From NCBI RefSeq assembly GCF_025118155.1, contig NW_026251422.1:1-64000 (forward strand): a stretch of 64,000 nucleotides of DNA, read 5' to 3'. The position numbers and the translations under genes were made by a program. Of this stretch, positions 34,571 to 47,554 are shown piece after piece; positions within the stretch are counted from its first letter, which is position 1, and every line of letters begins with the position of its first letter. The stretch comes from Cokeromyces recurvatus (taxonomy: Eukaryota > Mucoromycota > Mucoromycetes > Mucorales > Mucoraceae). The notes beneath the pieces are model-generated. The model did not search any database and was not told the origin of the DNA. It saw only the letters and a program-made list of their open reading frames with translations.

Positions 34571-37500
34571 TTAGCTTAAAAGATCAGTTGATGAAGTTGC
34601 AGAGTGATCGATCATGGTCGATCCTTCAGCATTATTTCCAATACTTGAAGAATAAATATGATCAATTAATATTTCAAGATAGTTCTCTGCAAAAGAAGAC
34701 ATATAAAATTCATGTTCAGAACTATGTTCAGATACGAAATTATGAGCTAATTCATGGCATAAAGTCATAAACCAATAGATGAGTGCTTCTTTGCATTTTT
34801 TGCCAATTGTTGCCTGATCAGTACTGTCACCAGAATCATGTAATGCCAAATAATATCTTAGATTCATAAAGAGACTTCCACTAAGGTTAAAAGCAATTGT
34901 TGGTCCTTCAGTATCATAAAAGATCTGAATAGTAGCCAACTTGAGCTGGAAAACCTTTGCTAAATCATCAAGTATGTTTGTAAATCTAGCCATTGCTTGA
35001 CCGTATTGATTTAATACATCATCAGGTTGAACACTGCGATGAACATAGAACTCCATACCCTTTACGTTACCAACATAGGTTAAGTTATTACCAGGTGCTG
35101 CATCACAGTAACTGGTAGATTCTCTGACTTGATTAATACGTGGTGGTGTATATACATCTTGACCTGTATACGGTTTACAAGAATGAACGGCTCTTTTCAA
35201 GTTTTGCTTAATGTTGGCTGTAAAATTAGGAGTAATTGTTGTCTCTGATTTTGGTAATTTTGGCTTTGAATCAATTGTATTCTTATCGGTTTGATTTATA
35301 GTTTCAGTTAATGAAGATGGTATACTCGCTTTATCCGCCACAGGGGATAATGGAGTCACTTGCTGTTTCCACGTAGACCAAAGTTTATTTATAAAACCAG
35401 TCGATTTTTCGGCCTTTGTCTGTTGCTGTCTTTGCTGAACTGCTATATCTGCCTGTTTTCTTTTTTGCGCTTCTTCCTCTTCTGATATCACAGAAGAAAT
35501 AATTTTGTTACCATCATCAGACTTTTTATTTACTCTGGGATAGTCTTCATGAAGTAATTTTGTAATGGTATTTTGCACATGATCTTCATATTGCTGAGCA
35601 AGTATCTGTCTAATATAACTTTCTTGACAATCACTAAATACCTCTTGTACTTTTTTGGTATATAAATCCATTTCATCTGATGTAAGTGGTTTTGGCATTT
35701 GAGGATGAGGCTTAGAAATTGAAGTGTTGCTTACGGGTGGAGTGGTTTGTTGCTTACGAATATTCAAAATACGATCTACAGGTACACCTTTACGTCGTAA
35801 ATTATAAAGGCTTGTTGTTAAATAACGTTCAACAATAATAGCATCATTAAAACGAACACGGGCAAAAAGTAGACTACACAGAGAATTAGCAACATCATAA
35901 TAATCAATGTCATTTGTATCAGAAATATAGATTCCAAAATTTACACGATCAGCACATGATGTTGTTGGCTGAATATTCTTTTCGTCGGTATATTTAAATG
36001 TTCTATTAATTTTAAGATCTTTCACTTGCATTACTTTAAGATGTTGTTTCACATATTTTTCATCATGTAAAAGCTCTTTTCGACGCTGTGGATCGTCATT
36101 TATCATTTGGTAAATAATAATAGGTGTACGTTCAAATATCATTTTAGTAATTTCCTTCGATTTAAATGTAACACCCATACTGCTTACATAAGAATAAGCT
36201 TCCTTGATTTGACTATATAACAATCATTAGATTATATAGATAACCATTTAATAATATCATACTTACGTTGATAGTCGTTGACTGCCTAAATTTGAATAAA
36301 GATCTTCTAGTAATGGTTCCATAGGTGCAGATAAAGGTGAAAAAATTTGATGGCTTGTAGTATCATCGATGATAAAGATATCTGATGCCTTTGCTAATCT
36401 ATATTGAATAAAACCTTCATCTTCTTCATTATCATCTTGTGCCTTCTTATTTTGTTCTGACAAAGTTGTACGCTTAATACCAACTAAAAATGGTTTTGTC
36501 TTCATATCATTTATAAGCTGTTTGTTAGATCGAATTAAATAAAATTGGCCTGCTATCTGACGAAGAACATTTAAATAGCGTTCGCCTCCACCACTTAGAT
36601 CCCAGAAACGTTGTGGATTTTTAACAATCATGGCTGCTAATTCAACTGTCGTAGGTTCATCTTTCACGCCACAAGAGCGTAAAAAGGAATTAGCAAGCTT
36701 ACCAAAATTAACATACAAAAACAATTCTTTGTGAAAACTTGTTGAATCTTCTGTTTCAAAATAGCATTTTGAGGGTTCCATTAACTTAACAGTTTTAGCT
36801 CCATTTTTCTCTATTTCAACTGGGATAAACGCAGATTGTCTTAGTTGATGCCAATGATAGGAAGAAAAGTTACCCATACGACTTGCCATATATTCAAAGA
36901 TCTTACGCACTTTTTCACGATCTTGTTCTTGTTTGTTCAAGAAAGTCTGGATAAGTCGATCAGCAGAAGGATTTTCTCTAACACCTAATTTATCACGAAC
37001 AGGGATCAAGTCTCGATGTAATACTTGAAAGTCTAATAACTGAACATCAGGATTCGTAAAACAGTCTTGAGGTGTTGCAAATGTTTTACCATCCAAACAT
37101 GGTAAAAACTTTATTTGGATTTTATTAACGTCATATTCATTCTTGTAGTCTTGATGATGCTCAATTAAATAGGAAAGAGCGCGTTTTTGAATTTGCTTAC
37201 GATCAGTTGACATTTCTCCCTCAGGAGAAGCCAACGTTAAAAGTGTTATTAAAGGTGGAATAGTAATTAACCCTAATTTTTCCAAAAATTTGGCTTCATC
37301 GCTAGTAGGTCTCCAACGAGGATTATTTGGCCAATAAAGGACAGGTAATTTTAAATCTTGGACAATATCTGTAGGTGCAAATAAATCACTTGCTTTGTAA
37401 CGTTTATATACCTTTTTAATTTTTTTTTCCATAATAGGTTTGCCATTTTCGTCTAGTTTATTTATTGGAGTTTCTATTTCCTTTAATCTTGGTTTTTCTC

Positions 37501-40312
37501 CTTCTTTTATAAAGATAGGTGTTCCACGTAATCTACGAATTTCTGTCTCACTAAGAGTAGACTGAACAGAAGTAAGATATTTAATTAATTCTACATGGGA
37601 CCAACTACCATCCGAAATTAATCTGTCAAAAACCATTTGTAGCTCAACATGCTATATATAAAATAATATAAGAAATTTATGAATAAATGAAGATATATTT
37701 ATATAAAATCACCTTTCTGACACCGAGAGCTGTTAGAAATGATTCATTGATATTTCTAGACTGATTAAAAACGTAAATTGGTAAATCGTCAAACAGGTTT
37801 ACATTAGGGAAATAAGCTTCATAAGGTTGTTTCATCCCAAACTTTGTTGGTATACATTTTTTAAGCTTTAAAAGAGTCACGACTTCCTCTTGTAACTTTG
37901 CAGAAATATGCATATATTGTCTTGAAACGATATTTAAAACACGTTCCGTAAACTCTCTTGATGTTTCTAATTCAGGTTTTTTGTTTACAATAAATTGAAC
38001 CCAAGGTACAATACCAAGTTCATTCATATTCCTATGAATTGAATTTTCGTTAGCTTGCTTATATCAATTTTATGTAAATAAATAACTACCCAAAATATTG
38101 TGCTAAATCACTGTTTAAAAAGTTTTTTGATATTGAAAAAGGCATTGTATCCTCAGGAACAGGCATATCTAAGGGTATAACTTTAGGATTTAACCACCAT
38201 CGTGTGTGAGATAGTTGCAGAAGACCTCTTTCTTCTCCGCAATCCATAATGGCTGCATCCAAAAACTGTGTACGAATAAGATCATTTATACTATCTAGTG
38301 TGGACTTGGGAATAGAAGGATTTTTCTTATTGCATTCAATCCACCATTGCATACATGCTACCATTTCGTCTTCCTTCAATGATCTCATGTTTAACTCTTT
38401 TAAAACGTCATTAATACCCAAAGAATGAAGTAGATCAAAATTTGCGAGTTTTGTTACACTCTCTTTACACTCTTGAAAAACAATAGGTGTTATGGTAGGA
38501 ATTGTTTTTATAAACCTATCTAATAATTCAGTAATAGCATGCCCAGCTAAACTCATTTTATCAGGCACACATCTTGTTATTGTAATGGGCTGAATTCCAT
38601 GAGAAGTGATGATATCGAGAGGTGCTTTACAAGCATTAAAAAACCTTTCCTCATGGACTTTTCCAACAATTGAGCTAGGAGTTGAATGCTGAAAAGTAAA
38701 TGAGTGTAATGCATGAGCTGCTCTCTTTTCCAATATGACTTTTGCACTATCATCAGAATCCGATTTTGTTTTATCAACTTCAGAAGAATATCCAACTAAC
38801 TCACGATAAAGCTTTGATATTTGACCCATCTCATCATTATAAACTATTCTAGCCATTAGACCACCTACAGCCAACAATTCTTTATTCCAAATACTAATAT
38901 AACGGTCAGCAAAATCAATACTCTCTCTTTCAACAGTGGGTATAAACCGAGAGGCCATATGGCAACAGCAACCAGTTGTTTGGTGTGTTGGGAATCCAAT
39001 AAACACACGACCCTGATGAGGGAAAGGTATCAAGTCCTTAAAAATCTTACTTTTATTTTCTGAGGCATCTAATTCTTCTTTACCCGTATAAACGAGCTGA
39101 AATTTAGTTGTCTTAGGTGGCTTTTTCTTTGTTGCACGCTCCATTTGCTTTTCATAATCCCTTGATACATTGACATTTAGGGAACCTGTAACAACCCTTA
39201 AAAATATGCTAGCTTTTTCAACTGGTAATCCATTTTTATTTTCTGATTCTGTAAGCTTTGAAAATGATAAGAAATTAGTTAAAGGAGTAAATAGACTTGG
39301 TGGTGTATATTTTTCTGAATCTAATTGAATTTGTCTCATGTCAGAGCCGGTAATAGTAAACATACGCTGTGGGGTTGTAAGTAGCATTTTATGAGTATCA
39401 ATTACCATTGCTCTAGGTTCCGTAACTTTTTTAACAATGTTGAATATTTGGTGATTATCGAAATAAACAGTAATCTGTTTCAAGTTAGCTGTAAAGCCCA
39501 TACTCGTAGTAAGGAATTTACAAAAATGATCGAAATCAGGTAATTCCATTGGTTCTCTCAAGTCCATTAAGAATGAAGTCCAAAGATCATCATTCTCTTT
39601 GGGTACATCAGCACGCTTAGCAAATAGCTGATCACCTTTGAAATAAAATGCCATACACTGTGAACCTGAAAAGACACTTGTAATAGAAAAAAATAAATAA
39701 ATAAACACACAAAATGATACATAATTGTAAAGAACTTACAAAGGATTATCACAGACTGAGAAAAGAGAATAAAAGCCTACACCAAAAGCTCCAATCTTTT
39801 GTTCATCTAAAGAAAGGGTCAATACTTGTACATGCCAGATTAAGCTTACATACCTGGATTTCCTTCTGCAATTCTCTTTAGCCGTTGCCAATCCTCAGGT
39901 CTAAATGCTATGCCATTATTCTTGAATACTATTTTATTACATTTTGCCAATAAATTAGGTGGTTTAGTTTGATCAGGTGAACTTGATTGAAAGTGAATTT
40001 GAACAGAACTTGAAGAAGCATCATCTATAGATTAGTCTAGTATTATTTATATATATATATATATTTTATAAATTAAATTTACCAGCATTTTGCATAAGTT
40101 CTCTATATAATACATATTCAGCAGAGTATCTTGCAAGGATTTTATCAATCAAATGTCGTTGATTAACTGCGAAAGAAAAAAAAAAAAGAATTAGTAAAAG
40201 TTAAATTCTTTCAAGCATACTGATATGAACCTTCTACTTTCTCTTCAACACCATTATTATCCATAATACTAGAGCGTAAAAGCTCTAGGTGATTATCAAA
40301 CTTCATAGACAT
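34571..40312 (-). CDS. GHKL-ATPase (sacsin/DUF3684-like) protein with C-terminal HExxH motif
   Basis: Eight exons on the complement (40312-40231, 40166-40083, 40024-39854, 39806-39740, 39676-38090, 38031-37713, 37651-36267, 36212-34571) give 1778 residues. The N-terminus is a Bergerat (GHKL) ATP site: ELMQNADDAS (50-59) is the Mg-binding box and GAFGVGFYS (118 onward) the lid box. The usual D-x-G box reads NNG at 91-93. Then follows FVFSGSQCMAFYFKGDQLF and a long region like the fungal DUF3684 proteins. Near the C-terminus HELAHNFVSEH (1718-1728) is an HExxH zinc-site pattern. Family members are large fungal proteins of unknown role; the sacsin resemblance suggests a chaperone-like ATPase. 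Intron 1 uses a GTTCAT donor, and the exon-5 acceptor ACAAG (not the nearer TTTCAG) is needed to keep frame. Confidence 0.8.
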
Positions 40313-41734
40313 TAGGTGGGTATATTCAATAAAAAGATTTAAAAAAAAAGGGACTAAGTAATGCTATTTCCCCCCATTTATGTATTACGTAATAGAACCC
40401 AGAGATTAATGTTCTTTATCTTTATCAACCAATTATGTGCATGGATAATAGTCACTATTTTTTTTTCCACAACGTTGCACAAAATTAAATTTTGGCATAA
40501 GCAAACAAGTCGACTGTTTATATACAGACAGTCAAATAATCTCTTTAACGAATACCTACAAAAACTTTCTAAATCATTTATTAAAACCTTATTTGATATT
40601 TTAGCAATCTTTGAGGGTAACTTCTTCTTCTAACAATATGGTCTATTAGAATTTGCTTTCATAATATCAGAATTGTTCAGTAGACAAATAAAGTATTAGA
40701 TACACGCAGCCATATCTATAAGCTTTACTTTCTTTTCGAATTTCAGAAGAGACGCGTATAGATGCATTATCAATGATTCAATAATGGATACATTTGTCAT
40801 TTAATCCTATTTAAGATATTTAATATGCTTCTTGTTAAATTGTACAATGATTAATAACTCTTCCTATCGATACGATACGAATTTGATTTATAATTTACTA
40901 GGAATGGTCCCACAAATCAGAAAAATATAGTCTACATATTACATTGCCTGATACGATATCTTCATTGTTATTTTAAAAAAAAAAACTTTTTTCAAATACT
41001 GTAACCGATCCTTTGTAAGATTCTTATCTCTTATTTATTTTTATATAAATTTATCAGAAAATCCTTCCTAATCTCTTCCACTTAATTATCTAGTTATTTA
41101 TAATTTATACAGGTTATTTTAATTTAATTGCTTTTTTTTTAAAAAAAATAAATATATAATAAACTATTGTAGTAAATATGTAAACGCGAATCAGGAATCT
41201 ATGACAAGTCATATTTATTGTAAGTATAAAAGCAATATAGAAGGACAATAACACATGGGTTCGACGAGAAAGAAAAAAAAAACTTGGTTTGTTTGCTTTT
41301 CTCTATAAACGTAAAAGATGAATAAAGCTTTAAATATAATTAAAAATATTTATTTATTCTTGTTGTGTAGACCTTGAAGTTCCGAAAAATATGCTAGATT
41401 CAGACTACTTTTTGCTGTTCGATTTTTTATCCATAACATATTATTTATTAATTAAAAGCACAACTTAACATATAGGGAATGTTAAAGCAAACAAATTAAA
41501 AATATACTGCTTCTATTAAACTCCAAAAAAGCTAATACATATAAACATATACACATATATACCTGTATATGCATCTCATAAAGTAAAATCTTTGAAATGT
41601 TTCAAAATCCCATTTTGTTTTCTTATATCTATTGGCTCTTTTTCAGAGAATAAACCAAAAGAAAGACAATAAAGCGATTTAGTACACTCTTCTTCTTTCT
41701 TTATTTTTTATTTTAATAATAATTTAGTTTTTAA
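40313..41734. other. Divergent intergenic region
   Basis: Lies between the minus-strand GHKL gene and the plus-strand receptor-like gene, so probably holds both promoters. A plus-strand frame at 40,361-40,633 (hydrophobic, 90 codons) has no recognised content and sits in the upstream region of the GHKL gene. Nothing else seen. Confidence 0.5.
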
Positions 41735-44700
41735 ATGGTTATACATCCACATGAGTGGGACTTTACCCACACTCAGTGGAGAGGTTTAGTTAATGCTGGT
41801 GTAGTAGCATCTGCAGTCTCATTTGCAGCCAATAGTTGTGTTTTATTGATACATGGCATCATAAGCTATTATCGGCATGCTATTGTCAATCGACTCTCAC
41901 TACGTATGATCGCCTTATCTTGTGTTTTTAATATGATTTATTGCGCATGTCAATTAGCTACTGATAATACAGCTGCTATATCTCATAATTGTTATGTTAT
42001 GACTTTTGTGCTAGTATCATCGGATGCAATGGCCTGTATGTGTTTAACAATGGTTGGCTTAAACTTGGTCATGATATTTGTGCTAAAGACAGCTCGATCG
42101 CTGAAAATAGAAATTTGCTATTATATTTTGATTGCTGTTGTTGGCATATTAGTGTCTACTATTCCCTATATTTATGGACCTAAACCAATTCCACAGGAAA
42201 ACTTTGATGAACATATATCATGCTGGTAAAGCTTTAGTTTATATGCATATAAATTGATTTGCATAAAAGTAATTATATATATATACTAGGTATTATTTTT
42301 ATTTTGATGGACGAATGACTAGAGTATTTAACTGGGTATAGACTCTTATATAATTCTCTTTAATTTTTTTTTTCCTCATTATTATTATTATTTATATTAG
42401 TTGTGGTATTATTCTTGGTTACTATTTTCTCTTGGTATTGCTGCATTATGTACTGCAATTTCTATAAGATTTGTTATAAAAAAACAAAAGAACTTTAATG
42501 GAGCGCTAGATATATTTACACAAAGGAAACGGAATACAAACGAAATTTCGACAGCGGCTATAATTAAAAAATATGCAGCTAATAATACAAATATATTTCA
42601 GAAAATTGCCTTACGATGTATATTTTATCCTTTAGGTAAATATATATACAATTGCTATCATTATCATAATAGAGTAAACACAAAAACTAATAATAATGTT
42701 TAATAAAAAAAAACAGTTCCACTTATATCAAAGTCTTGGGGTGTGGGTATTGAAATTGCAGCAGCTAGAGAGGCATACATACCTTATGTAATTTTTGTGT
42801 TTGATCGTGTCTTTTCTTGTTTACTTGGATTTCTAGTAAGTTGTATCTATTTTACAGATCCTGCAATTAGTGCCATTTGGAATAATTTTATTGAGCAGTT
42901 TAAGATACGATATGTTCATGATTACTTTTGCCTTCAGTACCAACCTGATCCTAATTTCAAAGCAATGTCGCAATACCCTTGCATCCTAAAGGCTACACCT
43001 CTATTGCATCATTCCAACTCTATTTCTAAATTTATGCAAGCAGTAAATCATACATACTTTGGTCATGATTTGGATAATGAGCAAAATACTTTTCACAAAG
43101 AGGATAGATCAGCTACTTCTCTTCGTAGTTCTCAGGAAATTGTCATTCATAGAACATCTGAAAGTTCTCAGCCAGAGCAAGGTGTGCCAATTATGTCGCT
43201 GCAACAAAAGAATAATTCAGGAGAGATTACACATTATAATATTATTTATGTTGTTTCTATTGACGGGAAGGCCTTTTCACCTAACGAAAATAAAGATAAC
43301 CGCCATCTTCTTACTTCCATTCCTATGCGTCGTGTAAGTAGCAGTAGCATGGATATAATAGCATCACAATATAATCATATGCTCAATATTTCCGAAAGAG
43401 CAATTGAATCAGGGACTACAGAGACTTTAATACCCTTTAAATATCCAAAGTTTGCAAAATTTATGAATTGGGTTCTTATTACCATTTTTAAAGTCAATCC
43501 TATTGAAATACATCATACTGATGAAACGCAACCGCCAAAAAGGGTCTTTCATGATTTTACAGATAGCTCTAACCCAAGTTCACCAATTCCTAGTATTTAT
43601 CAGCAGCAAACTAATCACCGAAATAACGAATTAAATACTCATGTAAGAGAAGATAGTTCAGATCATTATTTTTCATCTAAAAGAGACCACAAGCTGGGAA
43701 GTCCTAAGAGAGCAACATTGAAAAGAAGTCTATCTGATGATATACTAACAAGTTTTAGAGGAATAAAAGTTGATGATAGCTTAGCTTCTTTAATACCCAT
43801 GAGAAGAGCCATATCTATGAATATGCGCCCTTCAAAGAAGGACTATCATATAAATCGTTGGTCGTTTCCCCCGTTCGAACTACCAACAGTAGAAAGCAGT
43901 ACGTTCGAAGATAATGCAAGCAGTATCAAAAAATCGATGAATTATAAAAAGAAATTTTCATCTACATTAGGATTCACGAAAATGATGGATCATAGCCGTT
44001 CAATATCAAATAGTATTTCTCAATTGGGAAACCAAAAAGAAAGAAAATCATCTCCACCTTCTTTGAATATAAAGAATTTTGAAAAAAATAATAGTTTGAT
44101 TAAAACTTTAGAGCCATCCAATAGTAACAATATGAACAGTAAAGAGCTTCCTGAACCAGCGCCTACAGTACTCATTCCAGATCACATTTATTCTCCTACA
44201 AGAGTCCTCAATGAAGAAAAGAATAGTCATTCGTCTATTACAACTACTAGAACAGTATCACCTCCACATACCCACATATCTGAATATCCCGTACAATTAT
44301 CTCCTCGTCCAAAATCTCAATATACGAAATATCCATTCAAACGATCACAAAAACTATCAAATACCAATCATGATCTGGGCCTCCTGAGCCAAATAAAGAG
44401 AAACCAAACCACTTTTCTGCCTTATAATGACGAGGAAGTTACATATTATTTGAATCAATTATTTCAAGAAACATCCAAGTTAGGAACTAAAAATGATAAC
44501 TCACTCAAAAGACATGATATACAGAATGAAATGAGTAGTAAAAAGGAAAATATAGAAGCGAATGATGTTTCCAAAGTAAAACCAGAAAACATTAAAATTA
44601 TTCGAAATTATGAGAACATTTCTGAACAACAACAACAACAACATACTACTATCGATTTAACACAGCAAAAAGATGTTATTGACCGTGTTATTGAAAACAT

Positions 44701-44776
44701 TTCCGAAGCTTATTTCGATTTAGATGCACACTATAAAGAACAAGTCTATTTTACAAAAAAAATTATGCGCTTATAA
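41735..44776 (+). CDS. Seven-transmembrane receptor-like protein (fungal GPCR candidate)
   Basis: Four exons (41735-42225, 42290-42335, 42401-42635, 42717-44776) give 943 residues. Residues 1-300 contain seven hydrophobic helices: around 20-48, 55-75, 90-115, 125-148, 182-205, 250-275 and 278-302. A Cys just before helix 3 (SHNCYVM) and one in the second external loop (EHISCW) could form the disulfide typical of receptors. Helix 6 has CIFYPLVPLISKSWGVGIE. It is followed by a cytosolic tail of about 640 residues rich in Ser/Thr/Asn, with RRVSSSS- and RRAIS-type basic sites that look like kinase targets. I infer a G-protein-coupled receptor of the fungal cAMP-receptor/Git3-like kind; the ligand is unknown. 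It ends 9 bp from the convergent peptidase gene. Confidence 0.65.
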
Positions 44777-44785
44777 ATAGTATTC

Positions 44786-47435
44786 TTATTTATTTAAAAA
44801 ATCCTGAGCTTTTTGCATCGATTTTGAGGCTTTCATCTCTGTATGTCTAACCAAATGCATATCTTTGTTACTCAATGCTTCAGTTATAGCAGGAAATACT
44901 TGTCCCGAATATCCTGTCCAGAGTCCAGGTGCATAAACAACATGCTTAAACCATTCACGTCCCTTAATACCTTCTGGGTCGATAAATCCACGTTCAAATA
45001 CTGTTAGACGATCGTTTGCCTTTTCAATGCGTTTTGCCCATTTGGCTGATATCTTGGGATAATCTTCATTATTAAATGGTCTTAGCTTCTTTTTCATTGA
45101 TACTAGGTTTTCTTCAAATGTTGTGGCCGCACTGATGAGTGCATTAACCGATTTTTTAAGCATAGGGAAAGTATATGGTGCTGAATCCTTATAAAGACGA
45201 TGAACATAATTTTGAAGCTCCTTAGCATAATCTAATGGATGTATAGGCATGATAAGGTCATCTGCTAATCGAAGCGCTAATAATCCCCAAATTCTAACCA
45301 TGGCCTGATGATATTCAAATTTAGGATCTCCAAATTTTTCCATCCAATGGAAACTAATAAAAAGAATTTAATAAAATACATAAATATATACATTTTTTTT
45401 TTTTTTTTTTTACTACCTATCATAAACACTATGATAAACACCATAGTCACCATTAAATGATATATCAATACTAGCAATACCAACATAATCCATAAAAGCC
45501 GTAAAATCTGATCCAGAGCCTAGGACACCAACAGGAGGTGTTGCGGAGGGTATACCTGTCAAATTATTTCGTGCACTCCACGCTTCGTAAACCGTTTTCC
45601 CCGATAATGGATCGTTTACTATATTTGTAACCTCATACAGTAATTGGTTTAAAGAAGGAGAAGCTCCTGCTGTAAAGTAGGGCCCACTTACAGCCATATC
45701 ACAATTGATATAGACCGCTGCTTCTTTACTAAGCCATTCTTTATGATCTTCCACCCATTCAGTAGATCCAATTAACCCATATTCCTCTGCATCCCAAGAA
45801 GCTAAAATGATGGTACGTTTGGGTCTCCAACCAGACAATAACATTTGTCCAAGGACTCTAGCAATCTCTAACTGTATATAAAAAAAAAGTTAGCTCTGTC
45901 CCATATAGTTAGTAGCTAATTAAAACATTACCAAACTGGCTGATCCAGAAGAAGGATCTACAGCACCGTAGACCCAAGCATCCCTATGATTGCCCAGGAT
46001 AATTGAACGATGAGGCTCCATAGATCCTTCAATGCGGCCAATCACATTCCAAATAGGGGTAATTTTATATTCAACATTATTTTCCATCTCTACAATGCCT
46101 TCACTTGGTCCGCTAAAATAATCAACTTCTTCTAGACCACCGCACCAATCAAATTCACCATAAATCCCTCGTCCTTCAGTCGCCTTTAATAATGGTAAAG
46201 CATCTTCCCAAGATAAAGGTAGAGAGGGAATCTTTGGTAAAACCTGTGAGTCTTCCATCTTAAGTCGAGTCGCATTTTTTGTAGCTGGGATATCGGGTGT
46301 AAGAGCATCACCTGCCATCAAGGAAAGATATTGGACAGATCCACGTTGTGCTGAGGTGGATGATCGCCATGGCCCTTCAGGGTATGATTTAGTATTATCT
46401 TTGTTGATAGGTCCATCATCAATAGGATCAGAATAGATCAAGACACCAACACATCCATATTGCTCAGCAGCTCTAATTTTTAACCCACGTAATACAGATC
46501 CATATCTCACTAAGGCAATTGTGCCATTTACTTGTATACCTTGATCCACCAAAAATTGAAAATCCTCTAAACGGCCATAATTTGCATATATGACAGGACC
46601 TCTTGCTGTGCCATTCTTGGAATATCCTAAATTTCAACAGATTAATCGTTGTTCGATTCCCCCATTATCCAAGATTTCATTATTATTATTATTATTACCA
46701 TGAAATAAAGGTACAATGTCAGGATTTGTGGTAGAAGGGTCTTCATGCACACTAGTTTCTTTTAATGTTGCATTGTATTGAAGATATTTAGGCCCTGATA
46801 CAATAGCCAATCGACGCGATACGGGGTAATTCAATAATGGATAATATGTTTCAATTTTTGTTTCTGGAATACCAAATTCATTTAATTTTTCACGTGTCCA
46901 TTCTGCCTGTTGTCTATCTGATTCTGTTCCTGCTAAATGAGGCACTGAAGTGTAATTTTTCAAGTAACTTTTTAAACGTTTTGTAGAAGGAAGATCCAGC
47001 ATCATTTGCTCAGCTGCTGAGAGCTCTCTTGTTGGGAAACCTGCAACAAAATTATCATTTTTTTTTAATTTTAATTTTAAAATTATATATGTATATACAT
47101 ATATATTCATATATATTTTTTTTTTAAAAAAAAATAACTAGAGGAAATTCAAATATGTACATACCTCTCATATTATTAGAAGCACCTACGGATAATAAAA
47201 CAAGTGAAGCTACAAGTACAAAAATACCAACAATGATAGCTACTTCAAACGCAACTCTCGAAGGACTTTTTCGAGGTGCTTCCAAAGTCATTCGATGTCT
47301 ATTGATAAGTGGTGCATTTTCTGCTTCGAATGAACTCAACCAATTCTTTAACTTTCTGAAAACCCCAGTTTGTGGAGGGGATCCTGAATCAACTCTTTCA
47401 GGAGGAATAGTTGAATATCCTTCTGAAGTTGACAT
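44786..47435 (-). CDS. M28 peptidase, glutamate carboxypeptidase II / transferrin-receptor-like
   Basis: Five exons on the complement (47435-47165, 47040-46699, 46626-45932, 45871-45417, 45353-44786) give 776 residues. A basic cytosolic N-terminus precedes one transmembrane segment (about 64-84, FEVAIIVGIFVLVASLVLL), so it is a type II membrane protein. A protease-associated domain lies near 165-300. The M28 peptidase domain keeps all zinc ligands in GCPII spacing: H418 and D428 (NHRDAWVYGAVDP), catalytic E465 and E466 (WDAEEYG), D494 and H583 (YGVYHSVYDSFHW). The last 180 residues are the helical dimerisation domain. Fungal relatives include Vps70- and Tre1-type vacuolar/endosomal proteins. 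With the full site present it is probably an active metallopeptidase rather than a transferrin-receptor-type inactive form. Confidence 0.92.
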
Positions 47436-47554
47436 AAAAATAATAATAATAAGAAAAAAAAAAAAAAAAAAGTGGAATTTACTGAAAATTTTAAAGCAGA
47501 TTGTAAAAAATGGGGGAGGATTTATCTTAGTGACTTTATTTGCCTTTTTTAGAA

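Noticed and set aside
40361..40633. 90-codon hydrophobic ORF upstream of the GHKL gene
   Set aside because: AT-rich frame with Phe/Ile/Lys bias, no start context and no homology pattern; likely chance.
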